From Streptomyces griseoflavus (GTDB lineage Bacteria; Actinomycetota; Actinomycetes; Streptomycetales; Streptomycetaceae), in contig NZ_BMUC01000001.1 of assembly GCF_014649995.1 (NCBI RefSeq), forward strand, positions 646,605 to 710,604: a stretch of DNA of 64,000 bases, written 5' to 3'. The notes beneath the pieces were generated by a model. That model saw nothing but the letters and a program-made list of their open reading frames with translations. It searched no databases and was not told where the DNA came from. Below, piece after piece: positions 26,586 to 35,590 of the stretch (positions within the stretch are counted from its first letter, which is position 1; each line of letters opens with the position of its first letter). The position numbers and the translations under genes are program-made.

Positions 26586-27791
26586 CTAGGGCTGAAGATC
26601 GCCATCGACCAGGCGCCCCAGGATGAGCGCGATCCGCAGCGTGAACGCAGAGCGTACATCGGAGGGTGACCATCCGGTGACGTCTGTCACACGTCGGAGC
26701 CGGTAACGCACGGTGTTGGGGTGCACGAACAGCATGCGCGCCGCGCCCTCCAGGCTGCTGGCCTGTTCGAGATACACGCTGAGCGTCTCCAGCAGCGCGG
26801 CCCCGGCCTCCTCCAGCGGTCTGTAGATCTCCTCCACCAACTGCTCGCGTGCGGAGGGGTCTCCGGCGATCGCCCGCTCCGGAAGCAGGTCGTCCGCCAG
26901 CACCGGGCGCGGGGCGTCCTGCCAGGCGGAACAGGCCTTGAGGCCCGCCGCCGCGGCCTGCGCGGACCGGGTCGCGGCCAGCAGGTCCGGCACCACGGGG
27001 CCCGCGACCACGGGGCCGGCCGCGTACGGTCCGATCAGCGACTTCGCGACGGCCAGCGGGTTGTCGCTGCCGCCGGCGATCACCACGAGCCGGTCCCCGA
27101 GCACCCCGGTCAGCACCTGCAGCTTGGCGTGCCGGGCGGCCCGCCGGATGGCCTCCACGGTCAGTTCGGAGTCCCCGTCGGGCGCGGTCCCGAGCAGCAC
27201 GCACACGTGGTCGGGCGAGTTCCACCCCAGTGCGGCGGCCCGCGACACGGCCCCCTCGTCGGCCTCGCCGCTGAGCACCGCGTTCACCACCAGCGACTCC
27301 AGGCGCGCGTCCCAGGCACCCCGTGCCTCGGCGGCCTGCGCGTACACCTGGGCGGTGGCGAAGGCGATCTCCCGCGCGTACACCAGGAGCGCCTCGCGCA
27401 GCACGTTCTCGTCGCCGGGCGCCGCCACCTCGTCGATGGCGGACTCCATGACCTCGATGGTGGTGCGCACCATCTCCACGGTCTGGCGCAGCGTGATCGC
27501 CCGGGTCAGCTCACGCGGCGCGGTGCCGAACACGTCGGTGGAGATGGCCTGGGGGGCGTCGGGGCGCCGGAACCACTCGGTGAACGCGGCGATGCCCGCC
27601 TGCGCGACCAGACCGATCCAGGAACGGTTCTCCGGGGGCATGGCCCGGTACCAGGACAGCGTCTCGTCCATCCGCGCGATCGCCTGCGCGGCGAGACTCC
27701 CGGACGACTTCTCCAGCCGCTTCAGCGTCGCGGCATGCGGGTGGGCGGGGCGTGCGGCGGGCCGGTGGGTACTGGTTTCGGGTTCGGGCAC
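26586..27791 (-). CDS. fasR: PucR-family transcriptional activator of fatty acid synthesis, FasR-like
   Basis: A 401-residue regulator. The C-terminal PucR-type helix-turn-helix is clear: S-L-E-G-A-A-R-M-L-F-V-H-P-N-T-V-R-Y-R-L-R-R-V (about 340-365) then T-G-W-S-P-S-D. The middle (about 150-290) is a GGDEF-like/PucR sensor segment without a GGDEF motif. Its location directly upstream of fabDHPF equals that of S. coelicolor FasR, which activates the operon. It is therefore expected to couple fab transcription to acyl-CoA or malonyl-CoA status. Confidence 0.88.
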   Translation of the reverse strand: MPEPETSTHRPAARPAHPHAATLKRLEKSSGSLAAQAIARMDETLSWYRAMPPENRSWIGLVAQAGIAAFTEWFRRPDAPQAISTDVFGTAPRELTRAITLRQTVEMVRTTIEVMESAIDEVAAPGDENVLREALLVYAREIAFATAQVYAQAAEARGAWDARLESLVVNAVLSGEADEGAVSRAAALGWNSPDHVCVLLGTAPDGDSELTVEAIRRAARHAKLQVLTGVLGDRLVVIAGGSDNPLAVAKSLIGPYAAGPVVAGPVVPDLLAATRSAQAAAAGLKACSAWQDAPRPVLADDLLPERAIAGDPSAREQLVEEIYRPLEEAGAALLETLSVYLEQASSLEGAARMLFVHPNTVRYRLRRVTDVTGWSPSDVRSAFTLRIALILGRLVDGDLQP

Positions 27792-27853
27792 GGGGACAAG
27801 ACTGCCTTATCGGGACGGCCGCGCGTGTCGCAGGGCCTACGGTGGACTCCGTG

Positions 27854-28513
27854 ATGGACGTACGGCGCTCCGGCGAGCGCTATCAGGGCGGCGATCCGGC
27901 GGCCGGGATCGAGACCCGCCACGCCTTCTCCTTCGGGTCGCACTACGACCCGGACAACCTCCGCTTCGGCGCGGTGATCGCCTGCAACGAGGAGCGTCTC
28001 GGCCCCGGCGCCGGTTTCGACGAGCACCCGCACAGCCACACCGAGATCGTGACGTGGGTGGTGGAGGGCGAGCTGACCCACCGCGACTCCACCGGCCGCC
28101 GCACGGTGGTCCGCCCCGGCGACGTCCAGCGCCTGAGCGCCGCGTCCGGCGTCCGCCACGTGGAGCGCAACGACGGCTCGGCCCCCCTGACCTTCCTGCA
28201 GATGTGGCTGGCCCCCCTCGAACCGGGCGGCGAGCCGTCCTACGAGGTCGTCCGGGGCATCGCCGACTCCACCCCCTACGCCCTCCCGGAGGCGGGCGCC
28301 ATGCTCCACGTGCGCCGCCTGGCGGCCGGGGAGCGGACGGCCGTACCGGACGCGCCGTACGTGTACGTCCACGTGGTGCGCGGCGAGGTGACGCTGGGCG
28401 GCGAGGAACTGGAGCCGGGCGACGCGGCCCGCCTTACGGACACCGTGGGCGCCGAGGCGGTCGCCGCGGACGCTCCGGCGGAACTGCTGCTGTGGGAGAT
28501 GCGGGGAGCGTGA
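27854..28513 (+). CDS. Pirin-family cupin protein
   Basis: A 219-residue bicupin. Metal-binding residues appear in the first cupin as D-E-H-P-H-S-H-T-E-I-V-T (two to three His plus Glu), and G-V-R-H-V-E-R-N supplies another His. ATG 27854 is preferred over the adjacent GTG 27851. Pirins bind a transition metal, and some have quercetinase or redox-sensing activity; the role here is unknown. Divergent from fasR. Confidence 0.88.
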   Translation: MDVRRSGERYQGGDPAAGIETRHAFSFGSHYDPDNLRFGAVIACNEERLGPGAGFDEHPHSHTEIVTWVVEGELTHRDSTGRRTVVRPGDVQRLSAASGVRHVERNDGSAPLTFLQMWLAPLEPGGEPSYEVVRGIADSTPYALPEAGAMLHVRRLAAGERTAVPDAPYVYVHVVRGEVTLGGEELEPGDAARLTDTVGAEAVAADAPAELLLWEMRGA

Positions 28514-28672
28514 CCCGCGGGACCATGGTGCCCGCGCCGACCGTCGGCGGGGGCTCGGCGGGAGCGGGCGAGGGCCGGTGAGCGTGGACGCGGTCACCGG
28601 GACACCCTCACGCGCTCTCGACCTCCGGAGTGGATCAACCGTCGTCCCACGCTGACGGACCTCACGCGCTGA

Positions 28673-28715
28673 GCGCTCCGCCCCGGCACGGTCTCCTCGT
28701 GCCGGGGCGGAGCGC
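28673..28715 (-). terminator. 18-bp perfect hairpin terminator
   Basis: gcgctccgccccggcacg (28673-28690), 7-base loop, and its exact complement (28698-28715), 16 bases past the subtilase stop. It may also stop transcription coming rightward from the pirin gene, which is convergent with the subtilase. Confidence 0.85.
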
Positions 28716-28731
28716 GACGTGGGCCGGGGGA

Positions 28732-30306
28732 TCAGAAGGTCAGGCCCCAGCTGTTGATGTAGCCGGTGTCGCCGGCGTAGCCGTCGGTGACGCGGAGCTT
28801 CCAGGTGCCGTTGGCCACCTCCGAGGAGGCGTTCACGGTGTAGGTGGTGTTGATGTTGTCCGTGGAGCCGCCGGTGCCGGACGCCTTGAGGGTGTAGAGC
28901 GAGCCGTCGGGGGCGACCAGCTGGACCGTCAGGTCACCTATGTAGGTGTGGACGATGTTCACCGGGACCTGGAGGGCCGAGGGGGCGTTGCCGGAGACGC
29001 CGGTGACGGTGATCGGGGACTCGACGGTCGAGCGGTCGCTGATCGTGTAGTCCGAGGAGTTGGTGAAGGTCTTGCCGGGCGGCGGGGTGGTGCCGCCGTT
29101 GCCGCCCGTGTAGAGCAGGCGGTTGGGGGAGCCGGTGCCGGGGCTGGTGACGGCGCCGGAGACGGAGCTGCTGACCAGCGCGGAGGCGACCTGGGCGGGG
29201 GTGGCCGACCGGTTGTCCGCGAGGTACAGCGCGGCGGCGCCCGCGACGTGCGGGGTGGCCATCGAGGTGCCGGAGATGGTGTTGGTGGCGCTGTCGCCGG
29301 TGTGCCAGGCGGAGGTGATGGAGGAGCCCGGCGCGAAGATGTCCAGGTTCGAGCCGTAGTTCGAGTAGCTGGCGCGGGCGTCGGTGCTGGTGGTGGCGCC
29401 GACGGTGATCGCCTCGGACACGCGGGCCGGGGAGCCGGTCGCGGTGGTGGACTCGTTGCCCGCGGCGACGGCGAAGGTGACGCCGGCGGCGATGGCGCCC
29501 CGCACCGCGTTGTCCAGCGTGGTGCTGGCCCCGCCGCCGAGCGACATGTTGGCGACGGCCGGGAGGACCGCGTTGTCGGCGACCCAGTCGACGCCCGCGA
29601 TGACGCCGGCGGTGGTGCCGGAGCCGTTGTTGTCGAGGACGCGGACGCCGACGATGGAGGCCTTCTTGGCGACGCCGTAGGCGCCGCCCGCCACCGTGCC
29701 GGCGACGTGCGTGCCGTGGCCGTTGCCGTCCTGGGCGACGTTGTCGCCGTCGACGGCGTCGTAGCCGTTGCGGGCGCGGCCGCCGAAGTCGCTGTGGGAG
29801 ATGCGCACACCGGTGTCGATGATGTACGCGGTGACGCCCTGGCCGGCCGTGTCGTCGTACGTGTACGAGCCGCTCAGCGGCAGCGCGGTCTGGTCGATGC
29901 GGTCCAGGCCCCAGGACGGCGGGTTGGTCTGTGTCGCCTGGATGGTGAAGGTGCGGTTCTGCTCGACCAGCGCCACCGACGGGTCCGCGGCCAGCCGGGC
30001 GGCCTCGGCCTCGCTGGCCTCGACGGTGTAGCCGTTGAGGGCCTCGCGGAAGGTGTGCGAGACCTCGGCGCCGTGCTTCCTGGCGACACCCTTGCCCTTG
30101 GTGGAGGCGGCCTCGGTGCCCGGCTTCAGGGTGACGATGTAGCTGTCCTGGACCGCGTTCGGCGCGTCCGCGTAGGCGATCGCGCCGACCGCGGGCTCGG
30201 CGGCGTGCGCGGGCAGGGCGGTGAGAAGACCGCCGGTGAGAGCGGCCGCGGCGACGGAGCCGACACCGACGATCGATCTGCGCTTGGCGTTTCGCTTCAC
30301 TGCCAT
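28732..30306 (-). CDS. Secreted S8 subtilisin-like protease with P-domain
   Basis: A 524-residue preproprotease. ATG 30306 follows aggaggaa. Order: signal peptide ending A-H-A (about 33), inhibitor I9 propeptide (about 50-125, S-Y-I-V-T-L-K-P and V-A-L-V-E-Q-N-R), catalytic domain with Asp in Y-I-I-D-T-G, His in G-N-G-H-G-T-H-V-A-G, oxyanion Asn in A-A-G-N-E-S and Ser in G-T-S-M-A-T-P-H-V-A-G, a short Gly/Thr/Pro linker, then a proprotein-convertase P domain (about 410-524, ending D-T-G-Y-I-N-S-W-G-L-T-F). It is an extracellular serine endopeptidase, self-processed on secretion. Confidence 0.95.
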   Translation of the reverse strand: MAVKRNAKRRSIVGVGSVAAAALTGGLLTALPAHAAEPAVGAIAYADAPNAVQDSYIVTLKPGTEAASTKGKGVARKHGAEVSHTFREALNGYTVEASEAEAARLAADPSVALVEQNRTFTIQATQTNPPSWGLDRIDQTALPLSGSYTYDDTAGQGVTAYIIDTGVRISHSDFGGRARNGYDAVDGDNVAQDGNGHGTHVAGTVAGGAYGVAKKASIVGVRVLDNNGSGTTAGVIAGVDWVADNAVLPAVANMSLGGGASTTLDNAVRGAIAAGVTFAVAAGNESTTATGSPARVSEAITVGATTSTDARASYSNYGSNLDIFAPGSSITSAWHTGDSATNTISGTSMATPHVAGAAALYLADNRSATPAQVASALVSSSVSGAVTSPGTGSPNRLLYTGGNGGTTPPPGKTFTNSSDYTISDRSTVESPITVTGVSGNAPSALQVPVNIVHTYIGDLTVQLVAPDGSLYTLKASGTGGSTDNINTTYTVNASSEVANGTWKLRVTDGYAGDTGYINSWGLTF

Positions 30307-30693
30307 CTGAGGGTTCCTCCTCGACAGGTGGGGAGTGTGGGGGATGTGCGCCCGCAGGAGGCGCACGCGGCGAACGCCCGAACCGGGTCACCGGCACCGA
30401 CATAGTCAGGTACATGCCAAACACGGACGCTGTGGCCGTGATCGCTTTTCCCTGCCGCCAGCCGAAAGATTGAATGGTCTACGCGGATTGCACAAGAGGT
30501 CCGGGCGGGCCTTAACGTCCGCGCCACACAGGGGAAATGACACAAGGTCATCAACCGGTACACAAACGCTGGGTAAACGAGATCACTGTCACAGTCATCT
30601 CGTGGAACCGCGTCGGCGCACGTCACGTCCGCTTCGCGCCGGTCCGTCACCCGTGGCCCCATGTGTGGAACCGCGCTCACCCCGTCACGGGGA
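30307..30693 (-). other. Upstream region of the subtilase gene, no gene seen
   Basis: This gap lies between the TPR gene terminator and the protease start. It contains the least G/C-rich DNA of the area (gattgcacaag, aaatgacacaagg, acacaaacgctgggtaaacg between 30495 and 30580) and presumably the protease promoter. I found no credible open frame, RNA gene or clear palindromic operator in it. Confidence 0.5.
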
Positions 30694-30731
30694 GTGTCCG
30701 GTGCCGGGGCCCCCGCCCCGGCACCGGACAC
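30694..30731 (-). terminator. 17-bp perfect hairpin terminator after the TPR gene
   Basis: gtgtccggtgccggggc (30694-30710), four-base loop cccc, exact complement (30715-30731), starting 3 bases past the TPR gene stop. Confidence 0.85.
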
Positions 30732-30734
30732 CGG

Positions 30735-33710
30735 TCACTCCTCGTCGCGGAGCCTCGCCGCGAGGCCGGTCAGCGACTCGGTCTCCTCGGTGTGGCCGAG
30801 CGCGGTCAGACGGGTCACCGCCGCGTCGAGGCGGGTGAGCGCGGCGGCGGGGCGTTCCAGGTAGATGCCCTCCACCACACCCGCGAGGCGTACCGACTCC
30901 GCCCACTCCCCGGCCAGAGCGGGGTTCGCGTCCGGGGCCCCGAGGAGTCCGAGGGACTTCTCCAGCGCGGCCAGGGCCTCCTCGTACGCGCCGCCGTACG
31001 CGTTGACCCTGCCGTGCTCGTAGGCCAGGGCGGCGTCCAGCGGGCGGCCGTGCGCCTCGTACCCGGCGGCGCGGGCCTCGTCGGCGATCCGGCCGGCGTC
31101 GTCGAGGAAGGCGCGGGCGGCGGACAGGCCGTCGGGTCCCTGCTGATGGGCCTGCAGGCGGCCGAGCTCGCGCAGCGCGTTGCTCAGGTGCTCGTAGCGC
31201 GGATCACGGGCGTGGGCGGTGAGCGCCTGGTCCACGGCCGCGCGGGCCCGGTCGAACTCACCGGACTCGCCGAGGAGCACGGCCGTCTCGGCGGCGATCA
31301 TCGCGTGGCTGCCCGGGTCGTCGTCCCAGCCCGCCGACTCGGCGGCCAGGGCGACGAGTTCCGTCGTGGCGGCCTTGACGTCCTCCCCGGCGCGCAGCGC
31401 GCGGGCGCGGGTCAGGCGGAGCTGGGCGACGAGCCGGTCGTCCACCTCCCCGGCGGTGATGTCCGGTTCCGCGAGCAGGGAGTCCAGCAGGGCGATGCAG
31501 TCCTCGACGCGGCCCAGGTCGAGGCTGAGCCGGGCGGCGTTGTCGTAGGTGCAGTACGCGTCGATCCGGTCGCCGTCGCGCAGTTGCGCCTCAGCCGCCC
31601 GCGTCAGGTGCCGCAGCGCCTCGTCGGGGCGGCCCAGGTGCAGGCACACCTCCGCCAGATCGGAGTGCAGGCGGTCCACGTCGAAGGGGTCGGCGGGCCA
31701 CTCGGCGGCCACCCGCAGACCCTCGCTCAGATCCGCGTACGCCGCCTGGGCGTCCCCGAGGCCGAGCTGGAGCCGGCCGCGCAGGGCGAGGGTGCGGGGC
31801 AGGTGCCAGGCCGGGCCGTCCGCCCTCAGCCGGTCCAGCAGTTCACCGGTCCCGGCGAGCGCGGCGGGCAGGTCGCCGGCCAGGGCGTGGGTGGTGGCCC
31901 GCAGCAGCCGGGCCCCGGCCGCCTGCCCGGCGATGCCGTGCCGGCCGGCGAAGTCCTCCAGCAGGTCCACCTCGGCGAGGACGGCGGCGACGTGCTCCTC
32001 GCGGCGCGACGCCTGCAGGCGCAGCCCGAGCGCGGTCGCCCGCGCCCGCAGCAGGCGTGCCTCCTGGTACGGGGCGAGCCCGGACGTCTCCTCGTGCAAC
32101 CGGACCAGCGCGGCGTGGGCGGCGGTCAGCGCGCCCACCCCGGCGTCGTCCTCCCGGGGCCCGGGGCCGCCCTCGGCCTGGGGCCCGGGGCCGGCCCCGG
32201 CCGCCTCCGCGGGCAGCTCGGCGGCGGCCAGCAGGGCGCCGGCGCGGGCGACGGCCGCGTGGCCCGGGAGGCCGGCGTCGTCGTACAGGCCGGCCGCCTC
32301 CTCGTACAGGGAGACGGCGTCGGCGTACTCGTCCTTCTCGCCCGCCCGGCCCGCCTCCTCGGCCAGCAGGTCGGCGTGCAGCCGTACGGCCGGGCCCACG
32401 GCCGGGTCGTCGGGGTGGACGTAGCCGCGGGCGGCCACGAGGGTGCGCAGCCGGGCCCAGCAGGCCGTCGCGTCCGGGTGGCCCTGCTCGTCCAGCGCGC
32501 GGGCGCGCAGGACGAGCTCGGGCAGCGACTCGGGCAGGGCGGCCGCCGCCGGCGCGGGCGCGGCGGCCGGCGCGGGCGGGGCCACGTCGTCCAGGGCGCG
32601 GGCGCGCAGGGTCAGCTCCAGGGCGTCCAGCAGCGGCGCGCGGTCGAGGCGGGCCCGGCGGCGGTCGGCGTGCGCGGTGGTCCCGTTGCGGGCGTCGAAG
32701 CGGGCGGCGAGGCCGTCGGCACGCTCCCGCACCTCGGCGCGCAGCGCGGCCACCGTCCAGGCGCGGCCCGTGAAGCCGGCGGCGGGCAGCTCACCGTGGC
32801 CGAGCCCGTCCACCCGCTGGAGCAGGACCTCCGTACCGGTGAGGAAGTCGAGCAGGTCGCGCGGTGACTCCACCTCGTCGAACAGGGTCCGGTTCTCGGC
32901 GAGCAGTTCCAGGCCGCGCGCCTCGTTGCCGGTGAGCGCGCAGAACTCCAGGTGCCGGCCGACCTCCCCGGCCATCGAGGCGTTGCGGCGGCACGCGCGG
33001 TATCCGGCGAGGTGCAGCGCCCGCGCCTCGTCGGTCCGCCCCGCCCGCAGCACCGGCAGCAGCGCGTACGAGATCGAGCGGGCCGGCTCCTCCTGGCAGG
33101 ACTCCTTCCCGGCGAGCACCGGCTCCCAGGCGCGCAGCGCGCGCTCGTCGTCGCCCGCCGCCAGGTGGTACAGGGCGCGCTCGCAGATCTCGCAGGCCTC
33201 GCAGTCGCTGAGCCGGGTGCGCGTGCGTCCCGCCCACAACTCGTAGGCCAGGGCGGTGTCCTCGCCCACGTGGGCGGCGAGCTGGTAGGCCTGCCCGTAG
33301 TAGGGCTGGAGCTCCAGGCCGGCCTTCTCGTAGCGGTCGCGCATCTCCGTCAGCCACTGCCGCAGGGCGGCCAACGGTATCTCGGGCAGCGCGCGCAGGG
33401 CGTTCGCGACCCACTTGAACCGCCAGAACAGCATGTGCCGCAGCCGCGGGTCGAACGCGTCGGGCTGCTCGTCGAACAGGGTGAGCAGCCGGGCGAAGAC
33501 GACCGGCGACTTCCGCGGCTCGGAGCCGTAGGTGTAGGCCTCCTGGAGTTCGAGGAGGGCGTGGATGAGCGGCACCGGCTCACCGAACTGCTCGGCCGCC
33601 TCGACGAGTTCCTCGGCGGTGACGGTGCGGGTGCGGCCGTAGGGGCGCTCGTCGTTCGCCCGGAGCGCCTGGAACAGCTCGTCGGTGGTCTGGGGTGCGG
33701 TCGTCGGCAT
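30735..33710 (-). CDS. Large tetratricopeptide-repeat protein
   Basis: A 991-residue all-helical protein with many degenerate TPR units, clearest in residues about 430-960 (for example A-D-L-S-E-G-L-R-V-A-A-E and A-L-R-H-L-T-R-A-A-E-A-Q). Near the N-terminus C-E-A-C-E-I-C (C170, C173, C176) hints at a metal site. A Pro/Ala linker (about 395-415) divides two halves. ATG 33710 lies 3 bases after the HSP90-like gene stop with aagga nine bases upstream, so the two are one operon. TPR domains are typical HSP90 partners in eukaryotes, so physical partnership is a reasonable but untested inference. Confidence 0.85.
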   Translation of the reverse strand: MPTTAPQTTDELFQALRANDERPYGRTRTVTAEELVEAAEQFGEPVPLIHALLELQEAYTYGSEPRKSPVVFARLLTLFDEQPDAFDPRLRHMLFWRFKWVANALRALPEIPLAALRQWLTEMRDRYEKAGLELQPYYGQAYQLAAHVGEDTALAYELWAGRTRTRLSDCEACEICERALYHLAAGDDERALRAWEPVLAGKESCQEEPARSISYALLPVLRAGRTDEARALHLAGYRACRRNASMAGEVGRHLEFCALTGNEARGLELLAENRTLFDEVESPRDLLDFLTGTEVLLQRVDGLGHGELPAAGFTGRAWTVAALRAEVRERADGLAARFDARNGTTAHADRRRARLDRAPLLDALELTLRARALDDVAPPAPAAAPAPAAAALPESLPELVLRARALDEQGHPDATACWARLRTLVAARGYVHPDDPAVGPAVRLHADLLAEEAGRAGEKDEYADAVSLYEEAAGLYDDAGLPGHAAVARAGALLAAAELPAEAAGAGPGPQAEGGPGPREDDAGVGALTAAHAALVRLHEETSGLAPYQEARLLRARATALGLRLQASRREEHVAAVLAEVDLLEDFAGRHGIAGQAAGARLLRATTHALAGDLPAALAGTGELLDRLRADGPAWHLPRTLALRGRLQLGLGDAQAAYADLSEGLRVAAEWPADPFDVDRLHSDLAEVCLHLGRPDEALRHLTRAAEAQLRDGDRIDAYCTYDNAARLSLDLGRVEDCIALLDSLLAEPDITAGEVDDRLVAQLRLTRARALRAGEDVKAATTELVALAAESAGWDDDPGSHAMIAAETAVLLGESGEFDRARAAVDQALTAHARDPRYEHLSNALRELGRLQAHQQGPDGLSAARAFLDDAGRIADEARAAGYEAHGRPLDAALAYEHGRVNAYGGAYEEALAALEKSLGLLGAPDANPALAGEWAESVRLAGVVEGIYLERPAAALTRLDAAVTRLTALGHTEETESLTGLAARLRDEE

Positions 33711-33712
33711 CG

Positions 33713-35548
33713 TCAGCTGTCCTTGCGGAGGGCGTGGGCGAGAAGGTCGAGGAAGGAACGGTTGATGAGGCTCGACTCGGCGGGCCGCAGCGGACGCCGG
33801 GACAGCAGCGCGGCCTGTCCGTAGAGCGCCTCGGCGCTGGTGCGGGCCAGCTCGGGCTCGTCGATGGCGACGGCGGTGCGCACCAGCGGGTTGAGCTGGT
33901 TGAGGATCAGCTGGGCGCGCGGTGCCTCCTGGCGCAGCGCGCCGAGGATGTCGCCCCAGACGCCGCCCTCCTGCTCACGGGCGAGCTGTGAGCGGGTGCG
34001 CTCGTGCCGGGCCTCACGGCTGTCGACCAGGAGGGCGGGCGCGGAGGCGGGCTGGAAGGCGCGCAGCGCGACATCGCAGTCGAACACGGCGAGGGCGTCA
34101 CGGGCCTGCGCGAGGTAGGCCGCGGCGGCCAGTTCCGTGTCCCGGTCGACGGGGTCGAGGTGGGCGGTGAGGGTCGCCGGATCGAGGTCGGCGACGGCCA
34201 CCTCGGGCCTGATCTCCGGCAGGCGGTGGACCAGTTGGCGGTCGTAGGTGTAGCCGCCGTTGACGACGCCGAGCCCGGCGGCCGAGGCGATCGCCGCGAC
34301 CTGCCGGAACTCCTCCACGCTCGCGGTGACCAGCACGGTGCGGTGGGTGCGGGAGAACTCGTCGAGGGTGCAGTGCCCGTCGGTGGTCTCGAACGGCAGC
34401 CACGGCAGCAGCATCCGCAGGATCTCGTCGTCGTGCACCGCGAGTGACTTCACGGCCAGGTGGTGGACCTGGAGGAAGCGGCCGAGCAGCTCCGGGTCGC
34501 TGGCGGCGGCCCGGGCGATCCACGCGCGCAGCCGCTCGGCGAGCGCGTCCCGGACGGCGGCGAGGGTGTCGTCCTCGTAGAGCGACTCGCGGGACGCCGT
34601 GGGACGCAGGCTCTCCGCGTCGACCACGCAGCGCACGAAGAACGCCCACTCGGGCAGGATCTCCCCGGCCTGTTCGGACAGCAGCATGCCCTTGACGTGC
34701 ACGCGGTGGCCGTGGCGCCGTCCGGCGGGCACCGCCTCGGGCAGCACGCACGCGATGCCCCTCAGGCCGACGGCCGGCAGGTCCAGCTCGATGGTGTCCA
34801 GCGGCGCGAAGCCGAAGACCTCCTCGCCGTACGCGGCCAGTGCGCGCGAGCGGGCGCCGGGGGTGGGGTACGTCCGCTCCCAGGGCGCCGCCTCCGGGTT
34901 GACCGGGGCGCCCGCCCCGCCGCCCGTGGTGTCGGAGAAGGTCACCGGGTGACGCAGCAGCGAGCCGAAGTGCCGTGCGAGGGCGTGCACCTGCGCGGGA
35001 CGGGTCCACTCGCCCGCGTCGGCGCGCGGGGTGAGCGTCACGGTGGTGCCGGGCCGGGGGCGGGCGGAGGCGGGCAGGCTGCGGACGGTGTAGCTGCCGT
35101 CGCCGCGGCCCCGCCACTCCACGGCGGGCGCGTCGGGCGTACGGGCGGAGCGGCTGAGCACGTGGATCTCGTCGGCGACGAGGAAGCAGGACAGCAGGCC
35201 GATGCCGAACTGGCCGATGAAGTCGCCGCGCTGCTCGGCGATCTTCTCCGCGCGCTTGCTGCTGCGGCCGATCGTGGCGAGGAAGGTGTGCACATCGGCC
35301 TCGGTGAGACCGACGCCGTCGTCCTCGACACGCACCAGGGTGCCGTCGGCGTACAGACGGATGCCGAACGACCCGGCGGGGGCGCCGGGTTCGAGGGTGT
35401 GCCGGGCGGTCAGCGCGTCCACCGCGTTCTGCAGGAGTTCACGCAGGTAGACGCGGGGGCTGGAGTAGAGGTGGTGGGAGAGGAGGTCGACGAGGCCGCG
35501 CAGATCCACCTGGAAGGTGCGGTCGGCGCCGGTGCCGGGAAGAGTCAT
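33713..35548 (-). CDS. HSP90-family ATPase (divergent HtpG relative)
   Basis: A 611-residue GHKL ATPase. N-domain motifs: R-E-L-L-Q-N-A-V-D-A with E37 and N41, V-E-D-D-G-V-G-L (74-81), and the lid loop G-Q-F-G-I-G-L-L-S-C-F (112-122). The middle domain has L-R-P-T-A-S-R-E-S-L-Y-E-D, equivalent to the conserved catalytic Arg loop, and the C-domain retains I-L-N-Q-L-N-P-L-V. It is slightly shorter than HtpG (about 625-640). No good ribosome site precedes ATG 35548. Encoded in a three-gene operon between an unknown protein and a TPR protein, suggesting a dedicated rather than general chaperone. Confidence 0.9.
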   Translation of the reverse strand: MTLPGTGADRTFQVDLRGLVDLLSHHLYSSPRVYLRELLQNAVDALTARHTLEPGAPAGSFGIRLYADGTLVRVEDDGVGLTEADVHTFLATIGRSSKRAEKIAEQRGDFIGQFGIGLLSCFLVADEIHVLSRSARTPDAPAVEWRGRGDGSYTVRSLPASARPRPGTTVTLTPRADAGEWTRPAQVHALARHFGSLLRHPVTFSDTTGGGAGAPVNPEAAPWERTYPTPGARSRALAAYGEEVFGFAPLDTIELDLPAVGLRGIACVLPEAVPAGRRHGHRVHVKGMLLSEQAGEILPEWAFFVRCVVDAESLRPTASRESLYEDDTLAAVRDALAERLRAWIARAAASDPELLGRFLQVHHLAVKSLAVHDDEILRMLLPWLPFETTDGHCTLDEFSRTHRTVLVTASVEEFRQVAAIASAAGLGVVNGGYTYDRQLVHRLPEIRPEVAVADLDPATLTAHLDPVDRDTELAAAAYLAQARDALAVFDCDVALRAFQPASAPALLVDSREARHERTRSQLAREQEGGVWGDILGALRQEAPRAQLILNQLNPLVRTAVAIDEPELARTSAEALYGQAALLSRRPLRPAESSLINRSFLDLLAHALRKDS

Positions 35549-35590
35549 CGGGCAGTCCGGGGTGAGAGGTTCGGCGGGGAGAGGGCGGGC

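Noticed and set aside
26497-27225. Long N-terminal extension of fabD
   Set aside because: This is another frame of fasR; GTG 26496 gives the canonical FabD start.
28732-30306. Subtilase as part of a lanthipeptide or type VII secretion (mycosin) system
   Set aside because: It has a propeptide and P domain but no neighbouring lanthipeptide, EccB/C/D or ESX genes; it fits a general secreted protease.
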